Assembly: GCA_027924585.1 (NCBI GenBank) | Contig: BSBM01000904.1 | Span: forward strand, 18,807,501-18,871,500 | Source: Larix kaempferi | Lineage: Eukaryota > Streptophyta > Pinopsida > Pinales > Pinaceae | Direction of reading: 5' to 3' | Length of the DNA stretch: 64,000 bases | Shown: positions 58,191 through 64,000 of the stretch, piece by piece | How the letters are laid out: every line of letters begins with the position of its first letter | How positions within the stretch are numbered: the stretch's first letter is position 1 | Program-made: the position numbers and the translations under genes | The notes under the pieces: generated by a model | What the model was told of the DNA's origin: nothing | Seen by the model: the letters and a program-made list of their open reading frames with translations, nothing else | The model's database searches: none

Positions 58191-59783
58191 ACCAAATTAC
58201 CTGAATAACTGCATTCACAACCCCTTTGTACTCTTCTTCTGCTAAAGAGAGTGCAAGAGCTGCTTGCTTCTTTCTTAACCAACAAATTGATCCTAATCCC
58301 AACATGAACACGTAGCCTGAAGTAAATTTCCTGTCAGTGTTGTCTCCATCCCAGTATGAGTCAATAAAACCAACCAGATCTAACTGAGCACCAACAGAAT
58401 AATGAATCACAAACTCTTTTGTACCCTACACATAATGCAAGATTCTCTTTGTTGCCTTCCAATGTAGCTCATGTGGCTCCTGCATGTACCTTTCCACAAC
58501 TCTAACAACATAATAGATATGTTCTTGAATGTGTCAAGTACAATAAGCTACCAATGAGCTTCCTGTAGAAGGTGTTGTCTACCAAAGGAGTAGAACCACC
58601 TTCTTCCAATCTGATTCCAAATAGGAAAGGAAAGGTTGCTGCTTTGCAATCAGCCATGTGGAACTTTTTGAGCAAGTCAGATGCATATTTGGACTATGAA
58701 ATCATGATCCCTGAATATTTTTGAGTTACTTCGAAGCCAATAAAGTGTTTCAACAGCCCTAGATCTGTCATGGAGAAGGATTTTCTCAAAGCATAATTGA
58801 TGTTCTTCAATCCAGTAGATGAACCATTGGTGATCAACAAGTCATCCATATACAATACAATCAACAATAGGCAACCTCCATTCTGCTGCATGTACACATT
58901 GCAATCAGATTTTCATCCCTTGAAATTCTGTGACAATAAGAAAGAATCTATTTTGGCATACCATACCCTAGGGGCTTGCTTGATCCCATACAATAATTTC
59001 CTTACTCTGGATACCAAGGATGGATCATCTGTGTACCACTCAGGTTGCTTCATGTAGATCTCTTCTTTTAATTCAACATGCAGGAAGGCACTCTTAACAT
59101 CCATGTGATGCACCTCCCACTGTTTAGAAGCTACAATTGCCAAAACAAATCTGACAGAGTCCATTCTTGCTACTGAAGCAAATGTATCATTGTAGTACAA
59201 TCCATGAACTTGTGAATACCCCTTGTAAACCAACCAATATTTGTACTTGGTTATAGATCCATTGGAAGCAAGTTTTGTTTTGTAGATCCACTTGCACTGG
59301 ACTAACTTGCTCCTTAGGGGAAGAGAGAAAAGATCCCATGTCTCATTGTTCTGCAGTGACTCATATTCTTCATCCATGGTAACCTGCCATCTTGGATCAT
59401 GGAAAGCCTCTTTGAAGGATTGTGGATCAGACCCCACCATCATGTAGAATCTCTCTAGGAGAAGTGGATCTGTATGACATAGTGCAAGGTTTGCATCTTG
59501 AAACTGAGATCTAGTTCTTCTATGGTCAGATGCATCTCCAACTATGTTCCTAGTAGCTTCAAGGAATTTTTAAGCCCATTTAGGCCTTGGATTGGGAGTA
59601 GGTGTTGGATTTGGATCTGGATCCGCTTGATATTCATACTCGACATCAAAATCTAATTCAACTTGGTCTTCATATTTAGAATCTGAATTTGGATCATCAA
59701 AAGATACATCATTTTGATCTTCATCAGGTGCAAATGGAGTAGGCAAATCAGATATACCTTCTTCTTCAAATGACTGTTGATAT
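58190..59783 (-). pseudogene. RT and partial RNase H of Copia B
   Basis: The frame starts after the solo LTR with an acidic linker (LPTPFAPDEDQNDVSFDD, then a Pro/Asn repeat). RT follows: VQCKWIYKTKLASNGSI, DTFASVARMDSVRFVLAIVA, HHMDVKSAFLH, YGIKQAPRVWYAKID, VLYMDDLLIT (about 58840-58870; YMDD box), MTDLGLLKHFIGFEV. RNase H appears at about 58410-58190 (GFIDSYWDGDNTDRKFTSGY, then LRKKQAALALSLAEEEYKG) and stops at VIWLHGIK. The normal A-E-A-E-Y is A-E-E-E-Y. Stops lie at about 59570 and 58915, among others, so the frame is dead. Confidence 0.88.
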
Positions 59784-60440
59784 TGTAAAATTCTTGAACA
59801 CAACAGATCATTGAGCTTGAGAAAATCCCACAGTGAAAGAATTAGGAAGAAATATGAATTACAGTGAAAATTGTAGTGAATTGAGTAGTAAAATTAATCA
59901 TGCATTGAAACTCAGATGTGCACATAAATGTGTGTCATAATTCATCAATCAGTATAGTCAAAATATATGTTACAATAGAGTAAATTTGAATATCCAGAGG
60001 GAATTCGAATCCCAGTCAGTCTAGCCTAGGAAATATCACCACTAGAGTGCTCCTGAGCTACCAAAATCAACTAAGACTCAGTGAACTGAAGCTATTGTCA
60101 GTTAACTAACCATGCAAGGTGCATTAGTGAGTTTGTCATGCAAAATATCATGAAATTAGGCTATAGGGGGTGTATTATATCAAAATCAGTGGCAATCAAA
60201 GCACAAACCCCCCACTAGAGTCAGGAACTTAGGTGGACTGTACCAAATCATTGAGTTAGCTCCTAAAATGTAGGAAACTCACTCTGGATGTCCTAAAATT
60301 ATGCATGCAGGGTGCATCAAGTGGAAAATGGATTCTAGATGACATATTCACACCACTATGGGGATAATGACATCATCCAGTACCTGCAAAAGACTAATAA
60401 CACTAAAGTGGACAAGGTTGGAGTATTTATTATCCTAATA
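59784..60440 (-). repeat. solo LTR inside Copia B
   Basis: 657 bp, homologous to the solo LTR at 55642-56313. Flanking pentamers are gatat (59779-59783) and gatct (60441-60445), a target-site duplication with one mismatch. On the minus strand it begins TATTAGGATAATAAATAC and ends TTTTACA. It splits the linker between integrase and RT (after FNEDPLQD). Confidence 0.85.
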
Positions 60441-62716
60441 GATCTTGCAATGGATCTTCATTGAACTGGACACTTCTTTCAATGAAGCATCTTCTGGTTG
60501 GAATCTCCATAAGTTTGTATGCTTTTGCATCTTCTGTAGAGCCCAACAAAATGCATTCGCTACTTTTGGGTTGGAGAGATTTTCTTTTGTCGGATGGGAT
60601 TCTAGCCCATGCCTTGGATCCAAAAACCCTCAGGTGAAAGACATCTGGCTTGTGTCCCTTCAGTGCTTCGAATGGAGTGACCCCATCCACAGATTTGTGG
60701 GGTACCTTGTTCTGAATATATGAAGCATAATTCATTGCTTCTTCCCAGAGATATGGTGGAAGATCCCTTGCTTCAAGTAGATAGGTATCCATTTATTTCA
60801 ATAACATATTCTTCCTCTCATCTACACCATTTTGTTATGGTGTGTATGGGACACAATGTTGCATTTAGATTCCCTCATAAGCAAAAAACTGTTGCAACTC
60901 TCTCTTGATGTATTCCCCTCCATTGTCAGAATTTGAGTGCTTTGATCTTCTTCCCAGCAGTGTTCTCAACCAAGGCCTTGAAAAATTTGAAAGTCTCAAA
61001 TACCTCAGAATTCTGCTTAAGAAAATAGATCCAACATAACCTAAAGTAGTCATCTATGAAGCTCAGGAAGTATTGGGATCCATTCATAGAATATGTGGGA
61101 ATTGGTCCTAATACATCAATGTGTATCAAATCAAGTGTGGATGAAGCTCTCTTTTCCTTCCCAACATCAAAATTGTGCTCTATATGCTTCCCTACCAAGA
61201 AACCATAGCATATACCTTGAGAGAATTTTATGTCGGGCAATCCTTCAACCATATCTTCCTTGTGCAACTACTACAAGTACTTGAAATTGAGATGTTTGAA
61301 TCTCTCATGCCAGAGTCTACTAGTCTCGTTGGCATGGGTCAAGAGGGCACTTTGATGTGAATATGGAAAAAAATGGGAGAACTCATATGCCTTTGAGGCA
61401 TGGTTTGCAACACCTTTAGCTATTAGCTTCCCAGAAGATATCTTTTCAATCTCAACTATGTTAGGTCCAAAACCAACTTCCTTTGGTGAACCTGTGTGTG
61501 TCATCTGATAAATAGATAACAACTTTGCTTCCACAGAAGGAACATACAAAACATTGTTGAAATTTCCATGCTCCAGTTGTATTTTTCCTTTCCCTTCAGC
61601 AGATATTTGTGAACCATCTCCCATGTGAATATTAGGACCATCAATGAAATCTAGAGAAGAAAAAGACTCTCTGGATGCAACCATGTGGTTGGAGGATCCA
61701 AAATCTACGAGGAAGGCTTGTGATTGTGAGAGTCTAGCCTTCAGTGCATGGCATCTCTCATGATCATCTGTATTGATTCCATAATCAGTCTTCCTTGTGC
61801 CTTCTAGGAGGGAAATGTTGTGTTGTTCAATAAGTTTGGCCATTTTATCTATCATCTTCTTCATGCAAGAACTCTCTGGATGGTTTCCTTTGTTGCAATA
61901 GATACACTTGGTCTTCTCAAACCTATTTTGATTATCCTTCTTGGATTTGGAGGCTCCTTCCAATGGATTAGGATTCTCCTTTGGTTTTGATTCGAATTGC
62001 TTCTTGTCCTTTCCCTTATGCTTCCCTTTAGCATTCAAATTATTGGAATCCCCAGCCATAAGATCTTGATTCTTGGAGGCCTTCTGGGCTCCCATTTGGA
62101 TCAGTTTGTCTTGTTCTTGGATTGGGTATTTTGTGAATGCATCTAAAGAAGGAATTTTCCAATTGGGGATTGGAAATATCCCTTTAACTTCTTCTAACGT
62201 GGCTAAAACATCATTCTTAAGTTTTTTCATGTCATGTTCTTCATCTGTAACAAAATAGTCATCCTCACTCTTCGAATTAGTACAGTCCAAATTTCTAAGA
62301 GAGTGCTTACCTTCATCAACTATGTTTTCATCATTGGACCCTGCTTCTGTTGTTTTTTAACATTGCATTTGATCCTTACCGAGGTTGGATTCTATGTTGT
62401 TTACTTCGTCTTGATAGAGATTCTCCAACTTGAGCCATGGTTCTTTAGCTGACATGCACTGTCTCATATTTTCTTTTATTTGACTTGATAAACCGTCGAG
62501 GATAGCCTCCAATGCCATTGAGTCATTTTTCCTTGCTTCCCTTTTTTCTAGATACTTTGATTGGTTTCATGAAGGGTTATATTTACATGCAATCATTTCC
62601 CAAACACCAGATCCTTTTAACTTCAGATATCCTTTCATTCTTTCTCTCCAAGAAGAATAATCCGTCCCCTCAAAGAAAGGAGCTTCATTTGTAGACAATA
62701 CTATTAAACCATCCAT
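60441..62716 (-). pseudogene. gag, protease and integrase of Copia B
   Basis: Starts at the ATG at 62714-62716, about 55 bp after the primer-binding site: gag (FFEGTDYSSWRERMKGYLKL), several stops, then a 339-codon open stretch (62290-61271). This holds a CX2CX4HX4C knuckle (CIYCNKGNHPESSC), the protease triad as D-F-G (VDFGSSNHM; Phe codon 61700-61702), MGDGSQISAEGKG, and the integrase H-H motif (LWHERFKHLN). After two stops the integrase continues: the Cys pair is damaged (GICYGFLVGKH), then LDLIHIDVLGPIP, FIDDYFRLCWIYFLK, a frameshift in the DNGGEY region, and the C-terminal part VFGSKAWARIPSDKRKSLQP ending at the solo LTR. Inactive. Confidence 0.9.
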
Positions 62717-62768
62717 TTGTGTGTTCAAGGATCTCCTTCCAGTTATTAGTAGTTGTGAAGAAGCCTCG

Positions 62769-62780
62769 AATTTGATACCA
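62769..62780 (-). promoter_or_regulatory. primer-binding site of Copia B
   Basis: The minus strand reads TGGTATCAAATTC two bases after an LTR end in ACA. Its first eight bases match the initiator tRNA-Met type. Confidence 0.75.
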
Positions 62781-62782
62781 AT

Positions 62783-64000
62783 TGTTGAACAATCCAAGAC
62801 ACTGGAAGGGGGGGTGAATCATTGTCTCATATTAATTAATTTTAATACTCTCTATTTAAGCACTACTATTGAGCACATATCATTAATGTTGAAATCTATA
62901 AGCAATAAGCATCACACACAAGAGACACGCAAGATATGTATATAAATATTTGATAATTCACAAGTCCATCAGTTTGTAGAAGACACCAATCTTCAGGGTT
63001 ATCAACACCAACTGATGGGTGAGGAATCAAATCCTCAGTGCAAGACCCAGCTTGTAGACAAAATCCAACCTGTCATGAGGAATCCAATCCTCAACACAAG
63101 ACCCAGCTTTTCAAGTGGAGACACTGATCTCCAATGAAGAACACCAGTCGTGACTGATGCAAGTTTTCATATTCAAAAATTCCTTCAACTGCAACCACTC
63201 CTTCTTACTGCACTTCTGAAACTGTAGACTAAAAATCCTTTATCCACCGTGTAATCCAATCTGCGAGTTCATATGCATATTCCAACCTTGTCAAATATTA
63301 CATTATGCTGTGTGTGTTTCAACTAGCAGCTACTTTGTTTCTTTATTCTACAAATCATATTTATGTTAACTTGAAATTTGAGTCTTCATCACAGTGACAT
63401 CATTTGTTCTACCTAAAGTGTTGTCACATTGTATCCTTATCGATTTGGCACTAATTACTTCGTTTTCTATTAACCCAAAAAATTGTTCTTTCATTGAGTT
63501 GAATCCTCATCAGTCTATCACCTTGTCACTTCATTTTCCTCACATTTTACTTAGCGAGTATACCCAAAATCAAAACTAATATTTTTCCTCAACTGAATTC
63601 ATCTTCGCAAAATTAGATTTTTCTCTACATATTGTCTAAGCTCCACACCTCCACCACTAAAGATGCTTCAATATTTGTATATTTATATTGACGCGATTTT
63701 CTTAAGTGGACCGCTCTTAGGGGCTTTTCTTTGTCAGAGACACCTCATCTTTCTTCCTTCATGATCACATTTTCCCATATACTTTCTTCATACTTAAGTT
63801 TTGTCCACATAACTAACTTGAGTCAACCAAGGATTTCATTTTCCACTTTCATCTATGCAGTTGTCTTGATCTTTCATCAAATTCAGAGTCATTTGTATTG
63901 TTTAAGTCTTCTACATTTTTACTCGAAGTGAGTTTCTAGTTGATCAAATCAAATCTCTTCTTGTTCATAACTTTGTCGTTTCATGTACAACGAACTTCAC
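62783..64000 (-). repeat. 5' LTR of Copia B, running off the window
   Basis: The LTR 3' end reads GGATTGTTCAACA on the minus strand, preceded by CACCCCCCCTTCCAGTGTC, like the ends of long Copia LTRs. No start is seen by position 64000, so it is at least 1.2 kb. Short frames inside it look non-coding. Confidence 0.65.

Larger units (their letters stand above)
58190..64000 (-). mobile_element. decayed Copia element (Copia B), 3' end missing
   Basis: Minus-strand Copia in the order LTR (from 62783 rightward), primer-binding site, gag (62716), protease, integrase, reverse transcriptase and a partial RNase H ending at about 58190. No 3' LTR or polypurine tract follows; the tandem array begins instead. 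The interior is split by a solo LTR (59784-60440). The protein resembles Copia A's broad group but is a separate family. Confidence 0.9.

Overview
The window looks like nuclear DNA from a seed plant with a large, repeat-loaded genome. A gymnosperm (conifer) is the best guess, from the style of the Copia, Sirevirus-like and plant-L1 families, but that is inference. It is AT-rich, and no intact single-copy host gene is visible. Host material is limited to two pseudogene copies of a mitochondrial ADP/ATP carrier and the promoter plus first exon of a GH9 endoglucanase. Nearly everything else comes from retrotransposons, many inserted into one another.

Layout. 1-4063: AT-rich spacer with a small tandem repeat and a retroposed insert of about 1.06 kb that has a 16-bp target-site duplication (2605-3660). 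4064-18621: a head-to-tail duplication of a 4.17-kb unit carrying the carrier pseudogene. The second copy is split by a full-length 6.2-kb Copia element (10337-16564). 20246-21910: a LINE-derived element with an open ORF1 and no ORF2, flanked by an 18-bp target-site duplication. 22043-27960: an old LTR element with 1.9-kb LTRs and gag remnants that include a G-patch-like motif. 28440-35000: a decayed plant L1-type LINE. Its ORF1 C-terminal end is duplicated in tandem and carries a tRNA-derived SINE; its ORF2 keeps endonuclease, reverse transcriptase, zinc-finger and RNase H remnants.

35473-48441: a 13-kb Sirevirus-like Copia with 2.7-kb LTRs. A young non-autonomous LTR element (40628-43578) sits inside its reverse transcriptase. 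This passenger has almost identical LTRs, a GGGAA target-site duplication and a single intact 344-aa gag-type ORF. 48442-55641: AT-rich spacer with a retroelement RNase H fragment broken by a 67-bp triplication. 55642-56640: a solo LTR abutting the GH9 5' fragment. 57541-58190: a nested tandem array that replaces the 3' end of another decayed Copia (58190 to the right edge), which itself contains a solo LTR.

The genes do not form a pathway. The value of the window is its insertion chronology. Two points stand out: the intact gag-only LTR element at 40.6-43.6 kb and the ORF1-only LINE at 20.2-21.9 kb, both non-autonomous passengers with preserved reading frames; and the carrier pseudogene that was duplicated after it had already lost its frame.
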